Shown: positions 8,483 to 19,981 of the stretch, in pieces
Layout of the letters: each line of letters begins with the position of its first letter
How positions within the stretch are numbered: position 1 is the first letter of the stretch
Assembly: GCF_900177815.1 (NCBI RefSeq)
Contig: NZ_FXAZ01000003.1
Location: 434,001 to 498,000 of the forward strand
DNA: 64,000 bases
Source of the DNA: Paenibacillus aquistagni
GTDB lineage: Bacteria > Bacillota > Bacilli > Paenibacillales > Paenibacillaceae
Direction: 5' to 3'
Position numbers and translations under genes: made by a program
Notes under the pieces: generated by a model
Told to the model about the DNA's origin: nothing
The model's input: the letters and a program-made list of their open reading frames with translations, nothing else
The model's database searches: none

Positions 8483-8784
8483 CATGTGTGCAGGATGCTT
8501 GCCTATCCATGTCCGAACAAATAAGAACGTATGCTATGAGGCGGTTAGTGCCTGTGATGAACAAAAAGTGAACATTTTCCCTTTCGAAATTTTTTGTGAA
8601 CGGACTCATGTTTTTCATATGGTTGCCGATAATAAAGCATGATTTCCCTGTCTTTGTCCTGTTAATAAACTGCATACCTACGCTCAGATTACAAAAACAG
8701 CAGGATGGGGCTCATTCTGAATTCGTTGGGCACTCTCTATTGAAGAAGGGAAAGCCTAAGTTGTTTGAGGAATGAATAACCAGT

Positions 8785-8831
8785 AGAAGAAATGCTTTCA
8801 ATTTAAAAGTATAGTTTTTTACATTTCTTCT
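8785..8831. repeat. 10-bp inverted repeat, 27-bp loop
   Basis: AGAAGAAATG at 8785-8794 is the exact reverse complement of CATTTCTTCT at 8822-8831. The loop is very AT-rich. No T-run follows, so it is not a typical terminator. Confidence 0.65.
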
Positions 8832-8832
8832 A

Positions 8833-8858
8833 AAAACATTTTATGGATAAAATGTTTT
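8833..8858. repeat. Perfect 12-bp palindrome upstream of upp
   Basis: AAAACATTTTAT, two bases, then its exact reverse complement ATAAAATGTTTT. It lies about 40 bp before the likely -10 (8898) of upp. The form suits an operator for a dimeric repressor or a very stable RNA hairpin; neither is demonstrated. Confidence 0.65.
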
Positions 8859-8897
8859 CCATGATCCGGTTAATGTGCAGTTTAGCACAAGGGATGT

Positions 8898-8903
8898 TAT
8901 AAT
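8898..8903 (+). promoter_or_regulatory. Probable -10 box of upp
   Basis: Perfect TATAAT about 70 bp before the upp start. No recognisable -35 lies 16-18 bp upstream, so an activator or weak -35 is possible. Confidence 0.45.
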
Positions 8904-8977
8904 AGGGGCTGTTTCAGTGAACGACAACACACAACATATGAGTCAGCAAAGAGTATAAAGCGGAGGGACAATTTTTT

Positions 8978-9607
8978 ATGAGCAAACTGATCATTTGCGA
9001 TCACCCATTGATTCAACACAAAACCACCTTGATTCGGGACAAGCGCACAAGCACAAAAGATTTCCGTGAGCTTGTTGATGAAGTGGCTACCTTGATGGCT
9101 TACGAGATTACACGCGAGCTGCGCCTTGAGGCTATTGAAGTGGAAACTCCTGTAGCGAAGACACAGTCCAATATCATCGCAGGACGCATGCTGGGCTTGA
9201 TCCCGATCCTTCGTGCAGGCCTTGGCATGGTCGAAGGCATCGTGAAGCTGATCCCAGGCGCTAAGATTGGCCACGTCGGCTTGTTCCGTGACCCAGAGAC
9301 CCTGCAGCCAGTAGAATACTACACGAAGCTGCCAACCGATGTTCAAGAGCGTGAGTTGATCGTGATTGACCCAATGCTTGCAACAGGCGGCTCTGCTATT
9401 GCTGCTATCGATGTTCTGAAGAAACGCGATTGCACGCGAATCAAGCTGATGTGCTTGATTGCTGCTCCTGAAGGCGTAAAGGCTGTGCAGGAAGCACATC
9501 CGGATGTAGATATTTATCTTGCTGCTCTTGATGAGAAGCTTGACGACCATGGATACATTATTCCTGGACTTGGCGATGCCGGAGATCGTCTGTTCGGAAC
9601 AAAGTAA
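8978..9607 (+). CDS. upp: Uracil phosphoribosyltransferase
   Basis: Pyrimidine salvage enzyme that condenses uracil with PRPP to give UMP. The 209-residue product has the PRPP loop [10 protein letters not shown] (residues 131-140) and the C-terminal uracil-binding [20 protein letters not shown] follows GGAGGGAC. The neighbour order glyA-upp-mnaA-atp is conserved in Bacillales. Codon use is that of a well-expressed gene. No PyrR-type attenuator was recognised in the leader. Confidence 0.98.
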   Translation: MSKLIICDHPLIQHKTTLIRDKRTSTKDFRELVDEVATLMAYEITRELRLEAIEVETPVAKTQSNIIAGRMLGLIPILRAGLGMVEGIVKLIPGAKIGHVGLFRDPETLQPVEYYTKLPTDVQERELIVIDPMLATGGSAIAAIDVLKKRDCTRIKLMCLIAAPEGVKAVQEAHPDVDIYLAALDEKLDDHGYIIPGLGDAGDRLFGTK

Positions 9608-9833
9608 TTCATCCTGGGAAGCATTCTGCTGTAGGGGTGGAGGGAGATTGATCTTTCTCTACCCTAGTGGAATGTTCTTATCATCGCTCTCTTCGTGCCT
9701 TCATGCCATGAAAGCAAGATGCAAAGCCGTTGAGCGTTGGTATTCTTTTCTTTGAAATATGCTGTCGAGTCATGCTTAAGCTGGTCAACCTACATATGGC
9801 ATGTCGCTAGAAGACAGCCACACATCTGTAGTG

Positions 9834-9862
9834 AAGGCCGTCCTTGATTGTAGGGATGGCCT
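9834..9862 (+). other. Stem-loop just upstream of mnaA
   Basis: AAGGCCGTCC pairs with GGGATGGCCT around a 9-base loop. No T-run follows, so it may be a leader hairpin or a weak terminator after upp. The rest of the 290-bp gap shows no gene. Confidence 0.4.
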
Positions 9863-9897
9863 GTTAGAGTAGATATTGATAGAATGGGGGCATTTCT

Positions 9898-11052
9898 GTG
9901 AGCAAATTAAAAGTTATGACGGTATTCGGCGTACGCCCGGAGGCAATCAAGATGGCACCGCTCATCCTCGAACTGGAAAAGCACCCTGAGCAAATCGAAT
10001 CCATCGTGTGCGTAACCGCTCAGCACCGTCAAATGCTGGACCAAGTCCTAGATGTATTCAACATCAAGCCGGATTATGACCTTGATATTATGCAGCAGCG
10101 CCAAACGCTAAATGATATTTCGATTCGCGTGCTGGGAGGCTTAGAGCCTGTTCTGCGTGAGGCGAAGCCAGATATCGTGCTTGTTCACGGGGACACGCTG
10201 ACCACGTTCCTCGCAAGCTATGCTGCGTTCCTGCAGCAAATCAAGGTCGGACATGTCGAAGCAGGTCTTCGCACATGGAACAAGATGTCTCCCTATCCAG
10301 AAGAAATGAATCGTCAGCTGACAGGTGTGATTGCTGATCTTCATTTTTCACCGACGAATTGGTCTGCTGACAACTTGAGAAAAGAAAATAAATCGGAGTC
10401 ATCGATATATGTCACAGGCAACACAGTCACAGATGTGTTTCAATATACGGTACGACCTGATTATACCCATGAGGTGCTCGATTGGGCACAAGGTAAGCGC
10501 CTGATTCTAATGACGGCTCATCGCCGCGAATCTCAAGGGGAGCCGCACCGCAACATCTTCCGGGCTGTACGACGCATTGCTGACGAGTTTGAGGACGTTG
10601 CGATCGTGTACCCGGTACATCCTAGTCCGGCCGTTCGTGAGCCTGCTCATGAGATGCTTGGCGACCATCCTCGTATTAAATTGATTGAACCGCTTGATGT
10701 GGTAGATCTTCACAACTTCTATCCGCATACTCATTTAATCTTGACAGATTCTGGCGGACTTCAAGAGGAGGCACCATCCTTTGGCATTCCGGTGCTTGTG
10801 CTTCGTGACACCACTGAACGTCCAGAAGGCATTGATGCAGGAACATTAGAATTAGTCGGAACGGATGAAGCTCGTATTTATGAGCACGCGAAGATCCTTT
10901 TAACCGATGAAAGCGTCTATTCGAAAATGAGCAAGGCTGCGAACCCTTATGGGGACGGAAAAGCGTCGGAACGCATTGTCAGTGCGATACTTCACAGCTT
11001 CGGTATAAAAAAGGAAAAACCGTCCAGTTTTCACACAATGTTCACAAATTAA
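9898..11052 (+). CDS. mnaA: UDP-N-acetylglucosamine 2-epimerase (non-hydrolysing)
   Basis: Interconverts UDP-GlcNAc and UDP-ManNAc, the ManNAc donor for teichoic-acid linkage units and for pyruvylated secondary cell-wall polymers. The 384-residue product shows FGVRPEAIKMAPL, HGDTLTTFLAS, HVEAGLRTW, TAHRRESQGEP and TDSGGLQEEAP, all standard for the WecB/MnaA family. GTG start, with a modest GGGGGC upstream. It lies between upp and the atp operon. The enzymes that would consume its product (tagA and csaB pathway) are at 45-48 kb in this window. Confidence 0.96.
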   Translation: MSKLKVMTVFGVRPEAIKMAPLILELEKHPEQIESIVCVTAQHRQMLDQVLDVFNIKPDYDLDIMQQRQTLNDISIRVLGGLEPVLREAKPDIVLVHGDTLTTFLASYAAFLQQIKVGHVEAGLRTWNKMSPYPEEMNRQLTGVIADLHFSPTNWSADNLRKENKSESSIYVTGNTVTDVFQYTVRPDYTHEVLDWAQGKRLILMTAHRRESQGEPHRNIFRAVRRIADEFEDVAIVYPVHPSPAVREPAHEMLGDHPRIKLIEPLDVVDLHNFYPHTHLILTDSGGLQEEAPSFGIPVLVLRDTTERPEGIDAGTLELVGTDEARIYEHAKILLTDESVYSKMSKAANPYGDGKASERIVSAILHSFGIKKEKPSSFHTMFTN

Positions 11053-11087
11053 TTAACTCTATGCTTGTAAGTTAAAGCCTCACAGTA

Positions 11088-11102
11088 TACAGTGTTACTG
11101 TA
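11088..11102. repeat. Short inverted repeat upstream of the atp promoter
   Basis: TACAGT-GTT-ACTGTA, embedded in a longer stretch with further ACAGTA/ACAGT half-sites on either side. It lies about 55 bp upstream of the atp -35 box and could be an operator. Confidence 0.45.
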
Positions 11103-11157
11103 CAGTTGGAACGTTTTCAAAGGCTCAAAAAGAGCGCTGAATAACACGTAACATTCG

Positions 11158-11187
11158 TTGACAAATGTTTTAATTTTTCGATAAAAT
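11158..11187 (+). promoter_or_regulatory. Sigma-A promoter of the atp operon
   Basis: Perfect TTGACA at 11158-11163, an 18-bp spacer, TAAAAT at 11182-11187. The -10 overlaps the ATG at 11186, so translation of the first gene must begin at the next in-frame ATG (11207). Confidence 0.78.
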
Positions 11188-11206
11188 GATATGGGAAAAA
11201 TATCCT

Positions 11207-11440
11207 ATGAAGAAAAAGGAAACAGAGGCGAGTGCCTGGCGTGTTGCTCTTGCAATAGGCGGAGCGGGCTTTACGTTAGCGGGTTATATCGTGGTTGGGT
11301 TGCTTCTTGGAAAGTGGATGATGCACCTGTACGAAGGGCCTAAGCTATGGATGGGCATTGGAGCTATCGTAGGGTTTATACTAGGTATTTTGAATATCGT
11401 ATGGCTGATTAGAAAGTTTGTGGGGGAGCAACATGAATGA
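11207..11440 (+). CDS. AtpZ/AtpI-family small membrane protein
   Basis: A 77-residue protein with two hydrophobic segments separated by a short polar loop (LLLGKWMMHLYEGPKLWMG). This matches the AtpZ/AtpI-like proteins that lead atp operons and have been linked to Mg2+ handling or assembly of the c-ring. The lysine-rich N terminus MKKKETEAS is cytoplasmic by charge. The start at 11207 is chosen because the promoter overlaps the earlier ATG. The leader would then be only about a dozen bases with a weak GGGAAAA site. Its stop overlaps the next gene by 8 bp. Confidence 0.8.
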   Translation: MKKKETEASAWRVALAIGGAGFTLAGYIVVGLLLGKWMMHLYEGPKLWMGIGAIVGFILGILNIVWLIRKFVGEQHE

Positions 11441-11810
11441 GATGCACGCCATTGTCAATGGCACGACAAGAGTTACCTTCCTTCTCATGTCTGCGCTGCT
11501 CTTTGGCTATGCATTGTTGCCTGATTATCGCGCCGAAACACTTGGAATGACCTTAGGCTTGGCGGCAGGACTGATCAATGTTAGGTATTTGTCGATGAAG
11601 GTTGCTCAAGTGTCCGAGATCGCGACACAATCCAACAAAAAAAGAGTCAGCTTAGGTTTCGTCACCAGATTATGCATTGGGCTGCTAGTCGTTATGTTTG
11701 CTGTAAAGTTCGAGCAGGTATCTCTGGTGTTTACGATAATAGGGTTGTTCATGGCCCAGCTTTTGATTTTGGTTGTGGCCCTTGTTTTGAGTTTAAAGAA
11801 TAAGCATTAA
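11433..11810 (+). CDS. atpI: ATP synthase subunit I
   Basis: Small membrane protein that assists c-ring assembly of the F1Fo ATP synthase. The 125-residue product has four hydrophobic segments in two hairpins and a central polar QSNKKRVS loop, as usual for AtpI. The start at 11433 (MNEMHAIV) has GGGGGAG eight bases upstream and overlaps the preceding gene by 8 bp, suggesting translational coupling. Sequence conservation in this family is low, so the assignment rests on topology and on its place directly before atpB. Confidence 0.85.
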   Translation: MNEMHAIVNGTTRVTFLLMSALLFGYALLPDYRAETLGMTLGLAAGLINVRYLSMKVAQVSEIATQSNKKRVSLGFVTRLCIGLLVVMFAVKFEQVSLVFTIIGLFMAQLLILVVALVLSLKNKH

Positions 11811-11842
11811 CCATCTTATCGGAAAGGGGTGAACACAACGAC

Positions 11843-12595
11843 ATGCATGAATCGCCGATAATTGTATTGGGAGGATTGCGTTTTGACTTGTCTGCTATAG
11901 GCATGCTGCTTATCACGGTCATCGTGGTCATGGTGCTTGCTAAACTAGCAGTACGCAATCTATCAGTTGAAAATCCAGGCAAATTGCAGAACTTTATGGA
12001 ATGGGTTGTGGAATTTGTTGAGAATCTAGTTTCTAGTGCAATGGATTTGAAGCATGGGCGCAAGTATATTTCCTTGGGACTGACCTTGATGCTCTTTATC
12101 TTTGTATCCAACATACTAGGATTGCCGTTTGCAGTCATTACAGAGGCACACGGTGTTCAGAGTATTTTTGGACAGCCTATTCAGGCCACGCTTACGAATG
12201 AGCATGCGCATCTTCTATGGTGGAAATCACCAACAGCTGATCTCTCGATTACTGCCGGTTTAGCCTTTATGGTCTTTGTACTTATCAATGTAATGGGGCT
12301 TAAAGATAACCGCAAACATTATTTGAAGCATTATGTAGAACCATTTTGGATCTTCCTGCCGCTTAATATTGTTGAGAACATCGCGAAGCCAGTTGCGCTA
12401 GCAATCCGTTTGTTTGCCAACATCTTCGCAGGTGAAGTTATTCTCGCAACCTTAATCAAGGCAAGTGTCTTTGGACTTCCGTTTGTCGCAGCATGGCAAG
12501 GTTTCAGTCTTTTCGTAGGCGCCTTGCAGGCTTTCATCTTCACAATGCTGACGATGGTATACATCGGTCAAGCCACCGTGCACGAAGAACATTGA
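11843..12595 (+). CDS. atpB: ATP synthase Fo subunit a
   Basis: Membrane subunit forming the two proton half-channels beside the c-ring. The 250-residue product has five to six hydrophobic helices. It contains the essential arginine in the conserved AIRLFANIFAGE helix and the C-terminal PFVAAWQGFSLFVGALQAF segment. ATG follows GGAAAGGGG. Gene order atpB-E-F-H-A-G-D-C is standard. Confidence 0.97.
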   Translation: MHESPIIVLGGLRFDLSAIGMLLITVIVVMVLAKLAVRNLSVENPGKLQNFMEWVVEFVENLVSSAMDLKHGRKYISLGLTLMLFIFVSNILGLPFAVITEAHGVQSIFGQPIQATLTNEHAHLLWWKSPTADLSITAGLAFMVFVLINVMGLKDNRKHYLKHYVEPFWIFLPLNIVENIAKPVALAIRLFANIFAGEVILATLIKASVFGLPFVAAWQGFSLFVGALQAFIFTMLTMVYIGQATVHEEH

Positions 12596-12686
12596 TTAAC
12601 TCTTCCGTTAGATACTAGACGTATCGAAGGTGAGATCAATAAGCAATACCACTATATTATGAAAGATAATTTTGAGGAGGATTTAA

Positions 12687-12902
<216 letters not shown>

Positions 12903-13116
12903 TTTAATAGACAACGGTCTGGCGGGGAAGGCCGATGCCATCCGCGCCTTACTTTTATGCAAGTACACATGTGAATGAAGATTCCTGAACAAGTAACGAT
13001 AGATTGTCTAGATGCGAGAAGCTTCTCCATTCTTGTACAGCTTGTCCGCGAACAGGTTTGGTGAAGCTGCGGCCGGAGGCTGCCTCGCATGATGTTATCG
13101 GAAAGGAGTGACTGCA

Positions 13117-13602
13117 TTGAGTTTTGTATGGGAAAATTTCGTCTGGGCTATTGTTGCATTCGGTATTTTGTACTTCTTGCTTTCCAAATACGCGTTTGGC
13201 CCATTGTTCTCCGTTATGGAGAAGCGTCGTGAGCTAGTTAAGCAGCAGCTTGACGAAGCTGCAAGCAGTCGCACGCAAGCTCAGCAATATATCGATGAGC
13301 AGAAGGAAGCCCTTGCTACAGCTCGTAAAGAGGCTCACGATATCATTGAGCAAGCGAAGCGTAGTTCTTCCCTTCAAGCAGATGAAATCATCGAGAAGGC
13401 GAAAGAAGAAACAACTCGCCTTAAGGATAGTGCAGCTCGTGATATCGAGAATGAGAAGGAAAAAGCTATTGCAGCGCTGCGTGGTGAAGTGAGCAGCATG
13501 TCCGTCGCGATCGCATCCAAGATCCTGACCAAAGAAATTGACGAGAAGGATCAAACGGAATTGGTTGGCCAATACCTGAATGAGGTAGGGGGCAAACAAT
13601 AA
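13117..13602 (+). CDS. atpF: ATP synthase Fo subunit b
   Basis: Peripheral-stalk subunit: one N-terminal membrane helix (about residues 5-25) followed by a long charged coiled coil rich in Glu, Lys, Ala and Gln. The TTG at 13117 is chosen because AAAGGAG (13102-13108) sits eight bases upstream; the in-frame GTG at 13108 lies within that site. The product is 161 residues, normal for the family. Its stop overlaps the atpH ATG by one base. Confidence 0.95.
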   Translation: MSFVWENFVWAIVAFGILYFLLSKYAFGPLFSVMEKRRELVKQQLDEAASSRTQAQQYIDEQKEALATARKEAHDIIEQAKRSSSLQADEIIEKAKEETTRLKDSAARDIENEKEKAIAALRGEVSSMSVAIASKILTKEIDEKDQTELVGQYLNEVGGKQ

Positions 13603-14138
13603 TGAATCGTGAGACCGCTGTTGCAAAACGATATGCGAAGGCACTGTTCGAGCTTGCTCAAGAAAAGAACACGGTATTGGAAACCGAACAGCAGCTTGAA
13701 TTCGTAGTCCAAGCGATCACTTCTAATCATGACCTTCAATTGCTATTAACAACGCCGAAGATTGACATGGAAGGCAAAATGAACGTTTTGCGTGAAACAT
13801 TTAAAGATCAAACTTCGGATACGGTTCTAGATACAGTTCAGCTTCTTATTGAGCGTGGACGCATTCAAGTATTGAATGATGTGCTCGATAGCTATGTCCG
13901 GATTGCGAGTGCCGCTATAAATGTGGCAGACGCCATCGTGACGTCGGCAGTACCGCTTCCTGATGCTGAAAAAGAATCAGTCGCGGCTACGTTCGGTAAG
14001 CAGCTTAATAAGAAGATTCGCATTAAAAACATTGTCGATCCTTCGATTATCGGCGGACTTCAGGTTCGAATCGGAGATCGCCTTTATGATGGAAGCTTGT
14101 CCGGCAAGCTGAAGCAACTGCAAAAAATAATGAAATAA
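13602..14138 (+). CDS. atpH: ATP synthase F1 subunit delta
   Basis: Links the peripheral stalk to the top of the F1 head. The 178-residue product has the OSCP/delta pattern: AKRYAKALFELAQEK at the N terminus and the conserved C-terminal IIGGLQVRIGDRLYDGSLSGKL stretch. It overlaps atpF by one base. Confidence 0.97.
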   Translation: MNRETAVAKRYAKALFELAQEKNTVLETEQQLEFVVQAITSNHDLQLLLTTPKIDMEGKMNVLRETFKDQTSDTVLDTVQLLIERGRIQVLNDVLDSYVRIASAAINVADAIVTSAVPLPDAEKESVAATFGKQLNKKIRIKNIVDPSIIGGLQVRIGDRLYDGSLSGKLKQLQKIMK

Positions 14139-14157
14139 GCAAGGTAGAATGGGGTGA

Positions 14158-15678
<1,521 letters not shown>

Positions 15679-15785
15679 GGATAGAGCGTGAGTAGGGTAA
15701 GGTCGCATAGACCTGCCCGGACTCACAACCGGAACGAGAAGTTTGCTTTGCCTCATGCAAAGCGCTTAAGGCAGGTGAAACGTAA

Positions 15786-16658
15786 GTGGCTAAAGGAATG
15801 CGCGAAATAAAACGCCAAATTAAAAGTATTCAAAGTACGAAGCAGATCACTAAGGCGATGGAGATGGTTGCAGCTGCAAAGCTTCGCCGTGCTCAGGAGC
15901 AAGCTCAAGCAGCTCGTCCGTATGCGGATAAGCTAAAAGAGGTTGTGACAAGCATCGCATCCGGCACAAGAGGCGTGTCTCACCCGATGCTCGTGAAGCG
16001 TCCAGTGAAGAAGATCGGCTACCTCGTTGTGACTTCCGACCGTGGTCTTGCAGGCGGCTATAATGCCAATATTCTTCGCTTGGTGATGGATACCATTCGT
16101 GAACGCCATACATCAAAGGATGAATACGTACTATTTGTTATTGGACGTAAGGGACGTGATTACTTCCGCCGTCGCGGTTTGCCGATCGTGGAGGAAATTA
16201 CGGAATTGCCAGATTCGCCTACCTTTGCGGATATCAAGACGGTTGCCTATAAAGCAGTGAAGTATTTCGACGAGGGGCAGTATGACGAATTGAATGTATT
16301 CTACAACCAATTCGTGAACGCTTTGACGCATATCCCAACTGAGAAGCGTCTTCTTCCACTCGAAGACGATGCAACAGCTCATGAAGGCGATGGCCTTACG
16401 GCATCGTATGAATTTGAGCCTTCTCCTGAGGTTGTGCTGGAGCACCTCTTGCCGAAATATGCTGAGACACTGATTTATAGCGCTGTATTGGACGCGAAGG
16501 CAAGTGAATTTGGAGCGCGTATGACGGCAATGGGTTCTGCGACGAAGAATGCATCGGAGATGATCTCCAGCCTGACGTTGACGTACAACCGTGCTCGTCA
16601 AGCAGCCATTACGCAAGAAATTACAGAAATCGTAGCCGGCGCGAACGCACAAGGCTAA
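15786..16658 (+). CDS. atpG: ATP synthase F1 subunit gamma
   Basis: Central-stalk rotor subunit. The 290-residue product has the two conserved ends that form the coiled-coil shaft: [26 protein letters not shown] at the start (split here as two conserved blocks) and [19 protein letters not shown] at the end. DRGLAGGYN is present. GTG start after AGGCAGGTGA. The 108-bp gap after atpA has no gene. Confidence 0.98.
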   Translation: MAKGMREIKRQIKSIQSTKQITKAMEMVAAAKLRRAQEQAQAARPYADKLKEVVTSIASGTRGVSHPMLVKRPVKKIGYLVVTSDRGLAGGYNANILRLVMDTIRERHTSKDEYVLFVIGRKGRDYFRRRGLPIVEEITELPDSPTFADIKTVAYKAVKYFDEGQYDELNVFYNQFVNALTHIPTEKRLLPLEDDATAHEGDGLTASYEFEPSPEVVLEHLLPKYAETLIYSAVLDAKASEFGARMTAMGSATKNASEMISSLTLTYNRARQAAITQEITEIVAGANAQG

Positions 16659-16697
16659 TTCGGAATATGCGAGTTTTGATTTAGTATGAATCGATGA

Positions 16698-18143
<1,446 letters not shown>

Positions 18144-18210
18144 GGCGTTAGCGTGACGTGATACGGTCTGCATCTCCTATTAGATGTGGAACGGAAGGAG
18201 GAAACCGCAG

Positions 18211-18630
18211 TTGAGTACCTTTTTGTTAGAAATCGTTACTCCTGAACGCAAAGTATTCGCTGAACAAGTGGATATGGTTGTCGTCAAAGGCGTTGAAGGT
18301 GATCTTGGTATTATGGCGGGTCATATTCCTTTAGTAACGCCGCTTCGAATCTCACCAGTGAAGATCAAAATGAACGGCAAGGATACATGGCTTGCGGTTC
18401 ACGGCGGCTTCATTGAGGTTGGCCAGCAGAAGGTCGTCATCCTTGCTGAAAGCGCAGAGCTGCCAGAAGATATCGATGTCGATCGTGCGAAGGCAGCGAT
18501 GGTTCGTGCGGAGCAACGCCTGAAGATGAATGAACGCAGCAAGAAAGACCACGTCGACTTCCGTCGTGCTGAAGTGTCTCTTCAACGTGCGCTTACGCGT
18601 ATCGAAGTGACGAAGCATACGAAGCGTTAA
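18211..18630 (+). CDS. atpC: ATP synthase F1 subunit epsilon
   Basis: Rotor and regulatory subunit. The 139-residue product has an N-terminal beta-sandwich (LLEIVTPERKVFAEQ, GDLGIMAGHIPLVTPL) and a C-terminal two-helix arm that can inhibit ATP hydrolysis. The TTG at 18211 is chosen because GGAAGGAGG ends about eight bases before it; the earlier in-frame ATG at 18184 precedes that site. It ends the atp operon. Confidence 0.96.
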   Translation: MSTFLLEIVTPERKVFAEQVDMVVVKGVEGDLGIMAGHIPLVTPLRISPVKIKMNGKDTWLAVHGGFIEVGQQKVVILAESAELPEDIDVDRAKAAMVRAEQRLKMNERSKKDHVDFRRAEVSLQRALTRIEVTKHTKR

Positions 18631-18645
18631 GACGTTGTTTATAGC

Positions 18646-18695
18646 AAAAGAGACGGTATGCCTATCATAAAGATAGCAATGCCGTCTCTTTTTTG
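18646..18695 (+). terminator. Terminator of the atp operon
   Basis: AAAGAGACGG-ATGCC-TATC arms pair with AGATAG-AATGCCGTCTCTTT around ATAA, followed by a T-run. It is long and strong and lies 16 bp after atpC. Confidence 0.9.
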
Positions 18696-18811
18696 TATGT
18701 GCTCCTTCGGGAAGAGAGCGCATGTTATAAGCCTGAATGAATATAGCTAATCAAGCAATCAGGTTTTCAGGTTTAAATAAAATAAGTTCATGGTGTGTCA
18801 GCAAGAACACA

Positions 18812-19465
18812 CTAAGGCTTCAATTGCACCTCTGCTTCTTTTTTCTCCATATGCATGCGGTAGAACGCATCTCCGATTGTCGATGAATCAAAAGGCGTCC
18901 CCTCTTGCACAAATCCGCATATCGTTAACGTTCCGGCATATAGTCCAGCTTGTTTCAGCTCTTCATGAAGACTGAGTGCGAGACTGCGAAGTCCTGATTT
19001 GCCGATGCCAAGTGAAGCTAGCGTTGGTGTTGGATGCAGGGCTTGACCACCGCCTGTGAGCAGAATGGAGCCTGTGCCGCGTGCTTTCATGTGTGGCAGT
19101 ACAGCTTGAACCGAGGTCACAGCGCCAAGCACATTGACCTGGAAGTCCTGCAGCAGATCTGATGTCGAGACTTCAGATGGATAACCTGGCGTATGTGAGG
19201 AAGCGTTATAGACAAGTACATCAGGAACACCGCTTCTCTCAAGCAGATCCGCAAGAGCGGCCGACAGCTGATCAAGCTGACCGGAATAAGCGACCACACC
19301 GTCTGCTTGGATGTTATGCTCTAGTAAAGCTTGCTTCATGTGCTGAAGGGTAGATTCATCTTTGGTAATAAGGACAGGCGTATAGCCACGCTTGCCGAAT
19401 GTTCTAGCGATGCCAAGGCCGATACCGCAGCCTGCGCCAACGATCCAAATGGATGGTTGATTCAC
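18812..19465 (-). CDS. SDR-family oxidoreductase-like protein with degenerate active site
   Basis: Rossmann-fold short-chain dehydrogenase homologue of 217 residues, the only clear minus-strand gene here. The cofactor loop GAGCGIGLG is intact near the N terminus and NVLGA is present. The catalytic residues are not: where SDRs have Ser it reads LLTGGGQ, and the Tyr of YxxxK is Leu (LGIGK), although the Lys remains. It may bind NAD(P) without classical SDR chemistry, or use another mechanism. The GTG at 19465 is preferred because AAGGAG lies nine bases upstream on the minus strand; an ATG at 19492 is in frame. It separates the atp and nuo operons. Substrate unknown. Confidence 0.82.
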   Translation of the reverse strand: MNQPSIWIVGAGCGIGLGIARTFGKRGYTPVLITKDESTLQHMKQALLEHNIQADGVVAYSGQLDQLSAALADLLERSGVPDVLVYNASSHTPGYPSEVSTSDLLQDFQVNVLGAVTSVQAVLPHMKARGTGSILLTGGGQALHPTPTLASLGIGKSGLRSLALSLHEELKQAGLYAGTLTICGFVQEGTPFDSSTIGDAFYRMHMEKKEAEVQLKP

Positions 19466-19601
19466 TGGATTCAACTCCTTGCAAATAGACATGATGTATT
19501 GAATATTGTAAACGAACGAATGCGATCCTTCAAAGACAATGATTACAAAAAACGCATCAGCCGATATTTGGAAAAATATTTAAAAATAAGTTTCAAGATG
19601 G

Positions 19602-19631
19602 TTGACAGGCAAGTGGAGCATTTAGTATACT
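19602..19631 (+). promoter_or_regulatory. Strong sigma-A promoter of a non-coding unit
   Basis: Perfect TTGACA at 19602-19607, an 18-bp spacer, TATACT at 19626-19631. The predicted start is near 19638. No normal gene lies between it and the terminator at 19767-19795. Confidence 0.75.
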
Positions 19632-19641
19632 GATCTCAGTT

Positions 19642-19660
19642 AATATTGATAATCATTCTC
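19642..19660. promoter_or_regulatory. Fur box
   Basis: AATATTGATAATCATTCTC matches 16 of 19 positions of the classical Fur consensus. It sits just after the -10 and the predicted start site, where bound Fur would block transcription when iron is plentiful. Confidence 0.75.
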
Positions 19661-19766
19661 ACATATAGCTTGAGGTGTTATCGCGTTGACTACGTTCTTG
19701 CGGACGTTCCTCCGGTAAGGTACGTCATGCAGTTGGTTGGTTGTAGTTCCTCATCCTCCATTGGAT

Positions 19767-19795
19767 AGCCGTGTAGAGACACGGCTCTTTTTTTT
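19767..19795 (+). terminator. Terminator of the candidate small RNA
   Basis: AGCCGTGT-AGAG-ACACGGCT, a perfect 8-bp stem with a tetraloop, followed by C and eight Ts. Confidence 0.92.
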
Positions 19796-19981
19796 GCCCA
19801 TTTTAGATACCTTTCCCCTCAATTATAAGGAATTCTTATCCCGATTACGCTTCCCATTCATAAACAGAAAGCCTGTTCATATAGTATAAGAGGCAACCAA
19901 AAGTCAGGTAGGGCACGCCGCAGGCTCTAAAAGGAAAAGGCCATTCGTGCTCTTCGTGATATGCAAGATGGGGGAGATGCG

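Larger units (their letters stand above)
8483..8977. other. Intergenic region between glyA and upp
   Basis: No gene is convincing. The region becomes strongly AT-rich toward upp and carries two consecutive inverted repeats (listed separately) and a TATAAT at 8898-8903 preceded by a poor -35. GTGAAC occurs twice near 8570 and 8600 as a loose direct repeat. Confidence 0.5.
19638..19795 (+). ncRNA. Candidate Fur-regulated small RNA
   Basis: A transcript of about 155 nt is delimited by the promoter at 19602-19631 and the terminator at 19767-19795. It contains a stem-loop GACGTTCC/GGTACGTC (19703-19726, one mismatch). It also contains an unpaired pyrimidine-rich stretch with CCTCATCCTCC (about 19749-19759), of the kind that can pair with Shine-Dalgarno sequences. 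A tiny frame (TTG 19686 to TAA 19718, MTTFLRTFLR) with GAGGTG upstream is the only coding possibility. The analogy is FsrA of Bacillus subtilis, a Fur-repressed sRNA for iron sparing; no homology is claimed. The downstream nuo operon encodes iron-sulfur proteins and could be a target or just a neighbour. Confidence 0.55.

Noticed and set aside
11186-11206. ATG at 11186 as the start of the first atp-operon gene
   Set aside because: It overlaps the -10 box of the only good promoter, so it would not be in the mRNA.
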